DNA of 64,000 nt. Origin: Thermomicrobium roseum DSM 5159 (GTDB lineage Bacteria; Chloroflexota; Chloroflexia; Thermomicrobiales; Thermomicrobiaceae). Location: NCBI RefSeq assembly GCF_000021685.1, contig NC_011959.1, positions 558,001 through 622,000 of the forward strand. Reading direction: 5' to 3'. Positions within the stretch are counted from its first letter, which is position 1; each line of letters starts with the position of its first letter. Shown one piece after another: positions 44,437 to 52,957 of this stretch. The notes below the pieces were generated by a model that was not told where the DNA came from, did no database searches, and saw only the letters and a list, made by a program, of their open reading frames with translations. The position numbers were made by a program, and so were the translations under genes.

Positions 44437-45891
44437 ATGACGACGGATCGCAAGTACGTCGAAGAGCTGATCGAGCAGGAAGACGATTTCGACCGCTGGT
44501 ACGTCGAGGTGATTCAGAAGGCAGAACTGGCCGACGAATCGCCTGTCCGCGGTACCAGGGTGATTCGTCCCTATGGGTTTGCGCTTTGGGAAAACATGCA
44601 AGCCGAACTCGATCGCCGTATCAAGGCGACGGGAGTCCAGAACGCTTATTTCCCCTTGTTCATTCCCAAGAGTTTTCTGGAGCGGGAGGCCGAACATATC
44701 AAGGGGTTCGCGCCCGAAGTCGCCTGGGTAACCCGTGGCGGAGACAAGGAACTCGAGGAGTGGCTCGCGGTTCGCCCGACCTCGGAGTCGATCATCTGCC
44801 CGATGTTCGCTCGCTGGGTCCAGTCGTATCGTGACCTGCCGATCCTCATCAACCAGTGGTGCAGCGTAGTGCGCTGGGAAGAGCGACCGCGTGCCTTTTT
44901 GCGCACGCTGGAGTTCCTGTGGCAGGAGGGGCATACGGTTCATGCCACGCTCGAGGAGGCAGAAGAACGTGCTCGCTTGATGCTCGAGGTATACCGCGAC
45001 TTCGTCGAGTCGGAGTTGGCTATCCCGGTGATCCCGGGTCAGAAGACGGAGTCGGAGAAGTTCGCTGGAGCTCTCCGCACGTACACCATCGAAGCGATGA
45101 TGGGTGGGAAGCACTGGGCGCTGCAGTCCGCGACCTCGCACAATCTCGGCGATCATTTCGGGAAAGTGTTCGACATTACCTTCTTGGATCGCGAAGGCAA
45201 ACGGCGCTATGTGTTCAATACCAGTTGGGGACTCTCGCATCGGACGATCGGTGCCATGGTCATGGTACACGGGGACGATCGTGGGCTGAAGCTCCCGCCG
45301 CGCGTGGCGCCGATTCAAGTTGTGATCGTTCCCATCTGGCGCAAGGACGAGGAGCGGCGGCAGGTCGAGGAGACGGTCGACCGCGTACGGGCCATGCTGC
45401 GTCGCGCCGTGCGGGTCCATGCGGACTTGCGGGACGACAAGACGCCTGGCTGGAAGTTCAACGATTGGGATCTCAAGGGTGTTCCCATCCGATTGGAGAT
45501 CGGTCCGCGCGATGTGGCGAGCGACCAAGTGACGCTCGTGCGCCGCGATGTGCTCGGGCAGCGACAGGCGGTGCCCATCGCCAACCTCGTGGGTGCGGTC
45601 CAGAGCGAACTGGAGTCGATCCAGGTAAGTTTGTTCCGTGCGGCGCGCGCCATGCTGGAACGCTATACGGAAGACGTCCGTGATTACGAGGTGCTCAAGG
45701 AGCGGGTGGCGACGAACGCTGGCTTCAACCGAGCATTCTGGTGCGGGGATCCGGCGTGCGAAGCCCGTGTGAAGGCCGAGACGAAGGCAACGGTCCGGTG
45801 CATTCCGTTCGAGCAACCGGCTGAACTGGAGCCCTGCCTGGTGTGCGGCGCACCGGGGAAGTATCAAGTCATTTGGGCGCGCGCGTACTGA
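44437..45891 (+). CDS. proS: Prolyl-tRNA synthetase, archaeal/eukaryal type
   Basis: 484 aa, the short type-3 ProRS without the bacterial editing insert. Class II motifs: VIRPYGFALWENMQAELDRR (motif 1), VRWEERPRAFLRTLEFLWQE (motif 2) and WGLSHRTIGAMVMVHGDDRG (motif 3). A C-terminal zinc-binding domain has Cys in WCGDPACE and EPCLVCGAPG. It charges tRNA-Pro. A TATACT box lies at 44322-44327, about 110 bases upstream, with a poor -35. A hairpin follows the stop by 22 bases. Confidence 0.96.
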   Translation: MTTDRKYVEELIEQEDDFDRWYVEVIQKAELADESPVRGTRVIRPYGFALWENMQAELDRRIKATGVQNAYFPLFIPKSFLEREAEHIKGFAPEVAWVTRGGDKELEEWLAVRPTSESIICPMFARWVQSYRDLPILINQWCSVVRWEERPRAFLRTLEFLWQEGHTVHATLEEAEERARLMLEVYRDFVESELAIPVIPGQKTESEKFAGALRTYTIEAMMGGKHWALQSATSHNLGDHFGKVFDITFLDREGKRRYVFNTSWGLSHRTIGAMVMVHGDDRGLKLPPRVAPIQVVIVPIWRKDEERRQVEETVDRVRAMLRRAVRVHADLRDDKTPGWKFNDWDLKGVPIRLEIGPRDVASDQVTLVRRDVLGQRQAVPIANLVGAVQSELESIQVSLFRAARAMLERYTEDVRDYEVLKERVATNAGFNRAFWCGDPACEARVKAETKATVRCIPFEQPAELEPCLVCGAPGKYQVIWARAY

Positions 45892-45913
45892 GGCAAAGTT
45901 GTTCGAGCCAAAA

Positions 45914-45940
45914 GAGGGCCGGGATGCACTGCCGGCCCTC
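45914..45940. terminator. Hairpin between proS and tRNA-Ser
   Basis: GAGGGCCGG, 9-base loop, CCGGCCCTC. It lies between convergent proS and tRNA-Ser(GGA) and could serve both. There is no T run. Confidence 0.6.
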
Positions 45941-45961
45941 ATGTGTCTGACTGACGTTCGG

Positions 45962-46048
45962 CGGAAGGGGTGGGATTCGAACCCACGAGGGGCTTGCGCC
46001 CCCACACGGTTTCCAGCCGTGCGCACTCGGCCACTATGCGACCCTTCC
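45962..46048 (-). tRNA. tRNA-Ser (anticodon GGA)
   Basis: 87 nt class II tRNA on the minus strand: acceptor GGAAGGG/CCCTTCC, anticodon stem CACGG/CCGTG with loop CTGGAAA, long variable arm, T arm GTGGG-TTCGAAT-CCCAC. CCA is not encoded (CCG follows). Confidence 0.95.
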
Positions 46049-46290
46049 GTGCGCGATACGCGATCGCCTTTCCGCAAAGAGTCTACCCAGCGGCTCGGCT
46101 GCCGGACAAGGGGCCGAGTACTCTCGACGGTCGTCTGGGCAAGGCTATCGAGACGCCGGGACGAGCGGATGGGTCGTGGGCGTATCCTCCCTCCGCGCGG
46201 TGCCCCGAGGTGCCCGCAAGCGACTCATACCTCGTACACGCTCGGCATCGACCCTGCGTCGAGGAGCGAGCAACTTCGGCTGACTGAGAG

Positions 46291-46381
46291 TGGCGGAGGG
46301 GGTGGGATTCGAACCCACGAGGCGCTCGTCACGCCTACCGCTTTTCGAGAGCGGCACCTTAAACCACTCGGACACCCCTCC
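46291..46381 (-). tRNA. tRNA-Ser (anticodon CGA)
   Basis: Class II tRNA on the minus strand: acceptor GGAGGGG/CCCCTCC, anticodon stem CCGCT/AGCGG with loop CTCGAAA, variable arm GGCG...CGCC, T arm GTGGG-TTCGAAT-CCCAC, encoded CCA. Confidence 0.95.
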
Positions 46382-46390
46382 ACATGCCAG

Positions 46391-46412
46391 ATGCAGGGCC
46401 GAAGCCCTGCAT
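46391..46412 (-). terminator. Hairpin after tRNA-Arg with UUCG loop
   Basis: On the minus strand ATGCAGGGC-TTCG-GCCCTGCAT, seven bases after the tRNA-Arg 3' end. Very stable tetraloop hairpin; no T run. It separates tRNA-Arg from tRNA-Ser(CGA). Confidence 0.6.
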
Positions 46413-46418
46413 ACTTAC

Positions 46419-46494
46419 TGGTACGCCCGGAGGGACTCGAACCCCCGACCTTTAGGTCCGCAACCTAACGCTCTATCCACTGAGCTACGGGCGC
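46419..46494 (-). tRNA. tRNA-Arg (anticodon GCG)
   Basis: Minus strand: acceptor GCGCCCG/CGGGCGT (first pair G-U), D arm GCTC...GAGC, anticodon stem TTAGG/CCTAA with loop TTGCGGA, T arm GGGGG-TTCGAGT-CCCTC, discriminator A and encoded CCA. Confidence 0.94.
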
Positions 46495-46506
46495 ATGACG
46501 CTTTTT

Positions 46507-46537
46507 CTGGTGCCGGTGGATCGAACACCGGCACCAG
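46507..46537. repeat. 12-bp inverted repeat at the tRNA-Arg transcription start
   Basis: CTGGTGCCGGTG, 7-base spacer, CACCGGCACCAG. On the minus strand it lies directly after the -10 box of the tRNA-Arg promoter; it is followed there by AAAAAG, not by T. Confidence 0.65.
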
Positions 46538-46539
46538 GC

Positions 46540-46569
46540 AGTATAGCATGCGGGACTGCCTGGTGGCAA
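46540..46569 (-). promoter_or_regulatory. Promoter of tRNA-Arg
   Basis: On the minus strand TTGCCA (46569-46564), 18-bp spacer, TATACT (46545-46540). The expected start falls inside the inverted repeat at 46507-46537. Confidence 0.7.
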
Positions 46570-46729
46570 GAGGGTGGCGAGAGCGGGCGAGCCTTCGAGA
46601 GCCAGCTACCAGACGTGGTGGTGACGATCCTGGGTCGGGCACCGGTGAGTTCGCGCGGGTCGCCGCGGCCCGAGAGCAGAGGAAAGAGACCGGATCGTTG
46701 CAGCCTGGCCATACCGTGATTCGGAACGC

Positions 46730-47437
46730 TTACCGGAGGGATCGCGTCCGATAGGCTTGCGTCGCGCGTTCACGCAGACGACGGAGAATTTCGCCGGGCC
46801 GTTCCTCGGCCGTGAAGAGGACGGAACCGGTCACGACGATATCGGCACCAGCCGAGATGACCGATTCCAGGTTGGAGAGTTTGACGCCGCCGTCGACCGA
46901 GAGCAGGCAGCGGAACCCTCGTTCATCGACCATCTGGCGCAAGCGCCGAAGTTTCCCGAGTACCGCGGGAATGAGGCCTTGCCCACCAAAGCCCGGATCG
47001 ACTGTCATGATCAGTACGAGATCGACGAAGGGCAGAATCTCCTCGATCGCAGCGAGCGGGGTCGCGGGATTGAGCGCTACTCCGGCGAGAAGCCCGAGTT
47101 CGTGAATGGCTTGAATGGTCCGGTGGAGGTGTGGGCAGGTTTCGACATGGACGGTCAAAGCGCTGGCACCGGCCTGGGCGAACGCTTCGAGGTAACGCTC
47201 CGGTTCGACGATCATCAAGTGGACATCCAAGGGTAAGGTCGTCGCATCACGGACGGCACGGACGATCGGGAGGCCGAAGCTGATGTTCGGGACGAACCGG
47301 CCGTCCATGATGTCGAGGTGGATGGCGTCAGCGCCAGCCTCATCCAGCTCGCGGACGACGGCGGCCAGGTGACCGAAATCGGCGTTCAAGATCGACGGCG
47401 AGAGCATCGGAAGCCGATAACCGAAGGTGGTCGTCAT
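46730..47437 (-). CDS. rpe: Ribulose-phosphate 3-epimerase
   Basis: 235 aa from an ATG with GAGAGGA about 8 bases upstream; the frame stays open far upstream but that is antisense to the next gene. Motifs: LSPSILNADFGHL, HLDIMDGRFVPNISFG, DVHLMIVEPERYL, VDLVLIMTVDPGFGGQ and LSVDGGVKLSN, VVTGSVLF. The metal-binding His and Asp are conserved. It interconverts ribulose and xylulose 5-phosphates in the pentose phosphate pathway. Divergent from the molybdopterin-domain gene. Confidence 0.95.
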   Translation of the reverse strand: MTTTFGYRLPMLSPSILNADFGHLAAVVRELDEAGADAIHLDIMDGRFVPNISFGLPIVRAVRDATTLPLDVHLMIVEPERYLEAFAQAGASALTVHVETCPHLHRTIQAIHELGLLAGVALNPATPLAAIEEILPFVDLVLIMTVDPGFGGQGLIPAVLGKLRRLRQMVDERGFRCLLSVDGGVKLSNLESVISAGADIVVTGSVLFTAEERPGEILRRLRERATQAYRTRSLR

Positions 47438-47536
47438 CTGCGTGTCCTCTCGCGCTCGACCGAACCGAGCACTGTGCGGGTCAGTGTACTCATTCCGCCT
47501 TCGGCTATGCTTGCAGAGAAGCAGAGGAGGAAGTGC

Positions 47537-48571
47537 GTGCGCCGGACCTGGTACCTCGCGGGCCGAGAGCCGCTTCCGACCGGTGCGGTCTTGCGGCGGG
47601 ATCTGATCCTGCACAGCGATGGTCGGCGGCAATTTCGCCGTGGAACTCCTTTGGAGGAACTGCTGAGCCAAGCGAGCGTTCCCGAGGGACTGCGTATTCC
47701 GATCGCGGTTCCGGATGCCGGCGAGATCGAGCAGCATGAGGCATCGCTGCGCATCGCCCGAGCGGTAGCCGGGATCGGAACACGCTTCGATGCGCCGCAC
47801 CAGGGACAAGTGACGATCCGGGCCGGACAATTCGGGCTCGTCCGTGTCGACGAGCAGGGCTTGCAGCGGTTGGTGCGGACCGGTGCTGCGCTCGTGGCCA
47901 CAGTCCTTGATGGTCGGGTCGCCGAGGAAGGCGAAGTGATCGCCATTGCCAAAGCGCCGTCGCTGTTCGTGCGCGTCGACCGCCTGGAGCGCGCACTGGC
48001 GGTGCTTGCCGGACGATCGGTCGTTCACGTCGCGCCGTTTCGACGTCGACGAGTGGCACTGCTGGCTGGGGCGCGGGTGCGGCCGGCGGCGCTCGAGGTG
48101 GCTGGCCGAGCCCTCGGGCAGAAGCTGGCTCGTTTTGGCGCTCGCTTGGAGGAGATCGAGCGACTGGATGCGGATGACACCAGTGTGATCGCTCAGCGCA
48201 TCGCGCACTGGGTAGCGGGCGGCATCGAACTTGTCTTGACGGCGGGGTCCATCATGTTGGACCCTGACGATCCGTTCTTGCGGGCAGTGCGCCGTCTCCG
48301 GGCGGAGCGGACAGTCCACGGTGCACCGGTCGATCCTGGAACGATGTTTTGGGTGGCATACCGCGATACGGTGCCCATCTTCGGCTTGGCCAGTTGTGAG
48401 ATGTATGGACGGACATCGGTCTTCGATTTGATCGTTCCCTTCGCACTGGCTGACGAGCGGATCGACCGGCCACTCATGGCACGCCTGGCGCATGGTGGTC
48501 TTTTGGTCGATACCCAGGTAGCTCGGGTACCGCCGCGCTGGCGCCAGGAGTTGGAAACCGAGAGCGAGTGA
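47537..48571 (+). CDS. Molybdopterin-binding-domain protein
   Basis: 344 aa from a GTG with GAGGAGG about 7 bases upstream. The N-terminal two thirds has repeated valine-rich strands (GEVIAIAKAPSLFVRVDRLE). The C-terminal domain resembles the MoaB/MogA/MoeA fold: VALLAGARVRPAALEVAGRAL, ELVLTAGSIMLDPDD and VPIFGLASCEMYGRTSVFDL. The family appears near molybdenum hydroxylases in other genomes and may help insert or modify the cofactor. Here the hydroxylase is 28 kb away. Identification is moderate and the role is inferred. Confidence 0.72.
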   Translation: MRRTWYLAGREPLPTGAVLRRDLILHSDGRRQFRRGTPLEELLSQASVPEGLRIPIAVPDAGEIEQHEASLRIARAVAGIGTRFDAPHQGQVTIRAGQFGLVRVDEQGLQRLVRTGAALVATVLDGRVAEEGEVIAIAKAPSLFVRVDRLERALAVLAGRSVVHVAPFRRRRVALLAGARVRPAALEVAGRALGQKLARFGARLEEIERLDADDTSVIAQRIAHWVAGGIELVLTAGSIMLDPDDPFLRAVRRLRAERTVHGAPVDPGTMFWVAYRDTVPIFGLASCEMYGRTSVFDLIVPFALADERIDRPLMARLAHGGLLVDTQVARVPPRWRQELETESE

Positions 48572-48608
48572 ACGCCCGCGTATACTCGGACAGGGTGTCG
48601 GAGCGAGC

Positions 48609-49355
48609 ATGCTGAGCAAGTTGCAGCAATTCGAGGACTTCGTCGAGCGGCTGATGGAAGGTACCGTCGGCCGGATCTTCCGGACCACCATCCAGCCGGC
48701 CGAGATCGCGCGCTGGTTGGAACGAGCGATGGAGAGCCAGCGGCTGGAGAGTCCTGAGGGACCGATCGTTCCCAACGACTATCTCGTCCGGTTGCATCCG
48801 GAGGATTTCGTGCAATTCGCCGACTTTGCCGATTCGTTGTCGCTCCAGCTCGAGGAGTGGTTGCTGGATATCGCTGACGAGCGCGAGTACGGATTCGTCG
48901 ATCAGGTGCGGGTGCGGATCCTCGGCGATCCCTCTGTTCCTCGTCGGCAGGTTCAGGTAGAGGCGAAAATCGCCACGCTCCCGGCGGACGAGTTCGCTGC
49001 TCGACAGCTGTGGCAGCGAACCGAGGTCTATCGCGTTTTGCAGGATACCGGGAATGTTCCGCGTGCGTTCTTGCGTGTCGTCGAAGGGCCTTTAGCTGGC
49101 CAGACCTTTTTGATCCGCAAGCGTGTCACCACGGTCGGACGCGCCCCGGAGAACGACATCCAGCTCGAGGTACTCGACGTCTCGCGCCGTCATGCCCGGA
49201 TCGAATTCGATGCAGGGATGTTCCAGATCATCGATCTCGGCTCGACGAATGGCACGCTGCTGAACGGAGTGCCGGTCGACCGTTCCTTCCTTCGTCACGG
49301 TGACCGGCTGACGCTCGGGACGGTCGTTCTCGAGTTCTCGTTGCCGGGAGCGTGA
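48609..49355 (+). CDS. fhaA: FhaA-type protein (DUF3662 plus FHA domain)
   Basis: 248 aa. Residues 1-120 are DUF3662: MLSKLQQFEDFVERLMEGTV, PAEIARWLERAME, VPNDYLVRLHPEDF. Residues 150-245 are an FHA domain with VGRAPENDIQL, VSRRHARIEF and DLGSTNGTLLNG, which binds phosphothreonine. In actinobacteria FhaA is read out by Ser/Thr kinases and helps cell-wall synthesis. The usual downstream phosphatase, RodA, PBP and kinase genes are absent here. fhaB follows after nine bases. Confidence 0.92.
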   Translation: MLSKLQQFEDFVERLMEGTVGRIFRTTIQPAEIARWLERAMESQRLESPEGPIVPNDYLVRLHPEDFVQFADFADSLSLQLEEWLLDIADEREYGFVDQVRVRILGDPSVPRRQVQVEAKIATLPADEFAARQLWQRTEVYRVLQDTGNVPRAFLRVVEGPLAGQTFLIRKRVTTVGRAPENDIQLEVLDVSRRHARIEFDAGMFQIIDLGSTNGTLLNGVPVDRSFLRHGDRLTLGTVVLEFSLPGA

Positions 49356-49364
49356 TGGTCGAGG

Positions 49365-49817
49365 ATGGAGTTGGTGACGCAACTCCCGTTCGAGTGGTTC
49401 GTCTTGCTCCTGCGCCTCGTCTTCGCCTTTTTGCTGTACTTCTTCATCTTTCTCCTGGCACGGATCATGCTGCGGGAGTTGGCCGCGGCCGCCGTGACCA
49501 GTAGCGAGGAGGGAGGGCCGCCCGGCCACTTGATCGTGCAATCACCTGGATCGACTGGTCTTCGGCCGGGCACACGCTTGCCGCTAGAACCGGTCACGGT
49601 GATCGGGCGTCATCCCTCGTGTACGGTGCGGCTGGACGACGCGTTCATCTCGACCGAGCATGCCCAGCTGACGTGGGAACAGGGACGATGGTGGATCACC
49701 GATCTCAAAAGTACCAATGGAACGCGCGTCAACGGGAAACCGGTCACTGCGCCGACGGGGCTCCGGTACGGCGACGTGATCGAGTTGGGAGACGTTCGGC
49801 TGGTCCTCGCCCCGTGA
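49365..49817 (+). CDS. fhaB: FhaB-type membrane-anchored FHA protein
   Basis: 150 aa. One N-terminal membrane helix (WFVLLLRLVFAFLLYFFIFL) leaves a cytosolic FHA domain: IGRHPSCTVRLDDAFISTEH, WWITDLKSTNGTRVNG. It binds phosphothreonine partners at the membrane. It pairs with fhaA nine bases upstream. Start is supported by family length and the position of the helix. Confidence 0.92.
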   Translation: MELVTQLPFEWFVLLLRLVFAFLLYFFIFLLARIMLRELAAAAVTSSEEGGPPGHLIVQSPGSTGLRPGTRLPLEPVTVIGRHPSCTVRLDDAFISTEHAQLTWEQGRWWITDLKSTNGTRVNGKPVTAPTGLRYGDVIELGDVRLVLAP

Positions 49818-50031
49818 AGCATCGTGTGTCGCCGTAACCAGTCACGAACGAGAAACGATGCACGGCCGTCGGAGAAGGTGCGGTGGGTAATGAGCGGATG
49901 CTAGGATGAGGCGCGGACCGGGCGTGCCTGGTGCGTTTGACGTCACGGGTGGAGCGAAAGCGGCAGATCGCAGATAGCCAGAGCGGCTTGGACGTTTCTC
50001 GAACTGCCGCGCGCTGAGGGAAGGGGGATCA

Positions 50032-51783
50032 GTGAAGGTCGCGCGATTCATCGTTCTCGCGTTGCTCGTGTTTGGCGTTCTGGCGAACGTCGTACCAGTG
50101 AAACACGTGCAGGCAGCAGCGCCGACGGTTCCAGAAGACTTGGAGATGCCACGCTATTTTCCCGAAACAGGTTTCTGGGTCCAGGGGCCGTTCCGCCGCT
50201 TCTGGGAAACGCAAGGAGCTCTCTTTGTCTTCGGGTACCCGATAACGGGTGTCTTTCAGCAGGATGGGTATTGGCGACAATATTTCGAGCGGGCCGTCTT
50301 CGAGTATCACCCGGAAAAGGCCGGAACAGTCGACGAAGTCCAGCTCGTGCGGGTCGGAGCGTGGCGGGTGAGTGGTCGCGAGAAGGAGGAGCCGTTCCGA
50401 CCGGTGGCCTGGTTTCCCGATACCACGGATCGGCGGTATTTCCCGGAGACGAAGCATTCCCTGGCATACGGCTTCAAGAACTACTGGGATCGGTATGGGG
50501 GATGGCGGGTGTTCGGCTTACCGCTCTCCGAGGAGTTCACGGAGCAAAATCCGCCACCTCCGGCGGGAGATGGGCGCTCGTACACGGTGCAGTACTTCGA
50601 GCGCGCACGCTTCGAGTACCATCCTGAGAATCGCGGAACCCCATATGAAGTGTTGCTCGGTCTCTTAGGGTGGGAATACCTCCAGGCCCGGGGAGCTCCT
50701 GCCGAGGCCCGAGCCAAGCAGGATGCGACTTTGCCGCCCTACGATCCTATCCGGAAGCGGCAGTATGGTCCTCATGTCGGTTATGGGTTCAATGTGGCGT
50801 GGCGCGGAGACAACGACGGTGACGGTTTCAATCAGCGGACCATGGAGCTCGTCAAGGGTGCAGGCTTCTCCTGGATACGTGTGCAGGCGATTTGGCGGGA
50901 TATCGAGCCGCGACCGGGACGATACGATACGCATGCCCTCGATCGCATCATCGATGCAGCATCACGCAATGGCGTGAAAGTCGTGGTGAGCGTCGTCAAG
51001 GCACCGGCATGGGCTGATCCGAACGGCGGTATACCGGCTGATCCGGCACCGTTCGGGAAACTGATGGAGTTCCTCGCCAAGCGTTACGCTGGCAAGGTTC
51101 ATGCCTGGGAAATCTGGAATGAACAGAATTTGGCGCTGGAAACCGGCGGACACGTCGATGTCGGTCGCTATGTACGTCTGCTGAAGGAAGGCTATCAGGG
51201 AGTGAAACGCAGTGATTCGAAGGCGATCGTCCTCTTCGGTGGTCTCACGCCGACTGGTGTGATGGATCCCTCGATCGCGATCGACGACGTGGAGTACTTG
51301 CGGCAGGCGTATGCCTACAACAATGGCGAGATCAAGCGCTATTTCGACCACATCGCGACACATCCCGGCGGCACGCTCAACCCGCCTGATGCCCTGTGGC
51401 CGGAACGACCGGGACCGGGACCGGGCTGGATCGACCACCCGAGCTTCTACTTCCGTCGCGCAGAACAGATCCGGCAGGTCATGGTCGAAAACGGCGATGG
51501 TGCCAAGCAGGTGTGGCTAACCGAGTTCGGCTGGTCGACGGCAAACCAGGCTCCTGGCTACGAGTACGGCAGGTACGTCAGCGAGCAGCAGCAGGCGCAG
51601 TATCTCGTCCGCGCATTCCAGATCGCGCGCTCGCAGTGGCCGTGGGCCGGTGTGCTTCTAGTCTGGAACCTGAACTTCAGTACGATCACGCAACCGAGCG
51701 ATGAGAAGTATCCCTGGTCCGTGGTTTATGCTGACTGGAACCCTCGGCCGGCATATCGGGCGTTGCAGGAGATGCCGAAATGA
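50032..51783 (+). CDS. Secreted glycoside hydrolase with N-terminal envelope repeats
   Basis: 583 aa from a GTG preceded by AAGGGGG. Residues 1-29 are a signal peptide ending VQAAA. Residues 40-110 and 135-215 are two repeat modules: RYFPETGFWV, FVFGYPITG, RQYFERAVFEYHPE; then RYFPETKHSLAYGF, WRVFGLPLSEEF, VQYFERARFEYHPE. Residues 245-583 are a TIM-barrel hydrolase with acid/base Glu364 (WEIWNEQN) and nucleophile Glu498 (WLTEFGWST). Repeats probably hold the enzyme to the envelope or to glycan. TGC-TAGGAT, an extended -10, lies at 49899-49907. The next gene overlaps the stop. Confidence 0.88.
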   Translation: MKVARFIVLALLVFGVLANVVPVKHVQAAAPTVPEDLEMPRYFPETGFWVQGPFRRFWETQGALFVFGYPITGVFQQDGYWRQYFERAVFEYHPEKAGTVDEVQLVRVGAWRVSGREKEEPFRPVAWFPDTTDRRYFPETKHSLAYGFKNYWDRYGGWRVFGLPLSEEFTEQNPPPPAGDGRSYTVQYFERARFEYHPENRGTPYEVLLGLLGWEYLQARGAPAEARAKQDATLPPYDPIRKRQYGPHVGYGFNVAWRGDNDGDGFNQRTMELVKGAGFSWIRVQAIWRDIEPRPGRYDTHALDRIIDAASRNGVKVVVSVVKAPAWADPNGGIPADPAPFGKLMEFLAKRYAGKVHAWEIWNEQNLALETGGHVDVGRYVRLLKEGYQGVKRSDSKAIVLFGGLTPTGVMDPSIAIDDVEYLRQAYAYNNGEIKRYFDHIATHPGGTLNPPDALWPERPGPGPGWIDHPSFYFRRAEQIRQVMVENGDGAKQVWLTEFGWSTANQAPGYEYGRYVSEQQQAQYLVRAFQIARSQWPWAGVLLVWNLNFSTITQPSDEKYPWSVVYADWNPRPAYRALQEMPK

Positions 51784-52661
51784 ACAGACTCCCGAGCGAG
51801 ACTCGAGCGACGATGCTGCCGATCAGTGGCACGCTCTCGCTCGTCCTACCTGCGTATAACGAAGCAGCGAATTTGGAAGCAGTCGTCCGGCGAGCGCTGG
51901 AGGTTTTGCCAGCTCTTGTCGAGGACTTCGAGGTGGTCATCGTCGACGATGGAAGCCGGGATGGTACGAGCCAGATCGCTGACCGACTCGCTGCTTCCGA
52001 TCCGCGTGTGCGGGTGGTTCACCATGAGACCAACCGGGGATACGGTGCTGCCCTGCGTTCCGGCTTCGCCGCGGCACGCGGTGACCTGATCATGTTCATG
52101 GATGCTGATCAACAGTTCGATCCAGCTGACTTCGCGCATCTGGCACCCTTTGTTCCCTATGCGGACATCGTTGCCGGGTATCGGGTCAAGCGGCGTGATC
52201 CCTGGATCCGTCTCGTCTATGCCGCGATCTTCAATGCAGCGATGCGGCTGCTGTTCGGTATCACCGTTCGGGATATCGATTGCGCCTTTAAAGTGCTCCG
52301 AGGTGATCTCGTCCGTGCGTTGCACTTGACGATGAACGGGGCACTGGTCAATACGGAACTCCTGGTCAAGGCACAACGCGCGGGAGCGACCATCGTCGAG
52401 GTCGGTGTCCGCCACTATCCGCGTTTGAGCGGTGAACCATCCGGCGGTAGCGTGCGAGTGATCCGGCGTGCCGTCTGCGAGGTAGCGCAACTGTGGTGGC
52501 AGCTACTCTGGTATCAACCGCCGCGTGGAGTCGGACGTGGACGCCCGCAGCCGCGTTCCAGCCAGCTCGTCCGGGCAGGGGTAATGGTGGGACTCGGGGC
52601 AACCGCGTTGTACTGGCTCTGGCGACGATTCGCCGGTGGGCGGCCGACTCAGGAGCGGTGA
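51780..52661 (+). CDS. GT2-family glycosyltransferase
   Basis: 293 aa. LVLPAYNEAANLEAVVRRAL, VVIVDDGSRDGTSQI, NRGYGAALRSGFAAARGDLI and FMDADQQFDPADF (DxD-like) are the GT-A fold of dolichyl-phosphate-mannose-synthase-like enzymes. A C-terminal hydrophobic segment (LVRAGVMVGLGATALYWLW) anchors it to the membrane. Start overlaps the stop of the glycoside hydrolase as ATGA, so synthesis and trimming of the same surface glycan are likely coupled. Donor and acceptor are not evident. Confidence 0.92.
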   Translation: MNRLPSETRATMLPISGTLSLVLPAYNEAANLEAVVRRALEVLPALVEDFEVVIVDDGSRDGTSQIADRLAASDPRVRVVHHETNRGYGAALRSGFAAARGDLIMFMDADQQFDPADFAHLAPFVPYADIVAGYRVKRRDPWIRLVYAAIFNAAMRLLFGITVRDIDCAFKVLRGDLVRALHLTMNGALVNTELLVKAQRAGATIVEVGVRHYPRLSGEPSGGSVRVIRRAVCEVAQLWWQLLWYQPPRGVGRGRPQPRSSQLVRAGVMVGLGATALYWLWRRFAGGRPTQER

Positions 52662-52957
52662 AGGATGGGAGCGAGTCGCTCCAGTAATTCCTTGCTGGTC
52701 AGGCCGTCGATGCGAATGCGCTTGCGTCGCTGCGCTGTCCCGGCGATGATGCGGATACTCCCGCGGGGGAGATGGAGCGTCTCGGCGAGAAGGCGGAGGA
52801 CCGCTTCGTTCGCCTCACCGTCACGCGGCGGTGCTGTCACTCGGACGAGCAGGGCATCGCGTCGCGAACCAGCAACTTCCGCTCGCGGAGCGCGCGGCTG
52901 GACCTGAACCCAAAACTCGACGGCTGGTCCGGCTCGGTCGATCGGGGCGAAGGTCAT
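52649..52957 (-). CDS. DUF167 (YggU) family protein
   Basis: 102 aa. VQVQPRAPRAEVAG, LLVRVTAPPRDGEANEAVLR, LHLPRGSIRIIAG and RRKRIRIDGL are the standard DUF167 features; GEAN is the best conserved stretch. Function is unknown. The ATG overlaps the larE stop, so the two are cotranscribed. It is convergent with and slightly overlaps the glycosyltransferase gene. Confidence 0.93.
   Translation of the reverse strand: MTFAPIDRAGPAVEFWVQVQPRAPRAEVAGSRRDALLVRVTAPPRDGEANEAVLRLLAETLHLPRGSIRIIAGTAQRRKRIRIDGLTSKELLERLAPILHRS

Noticed and set aside
47438..48775. Long upstream extension of rpe on the minus strand
   Set aside because: It lies antisense to the molybdopterin-domain gene; epimerase homology begins only after the ATG at 47437.
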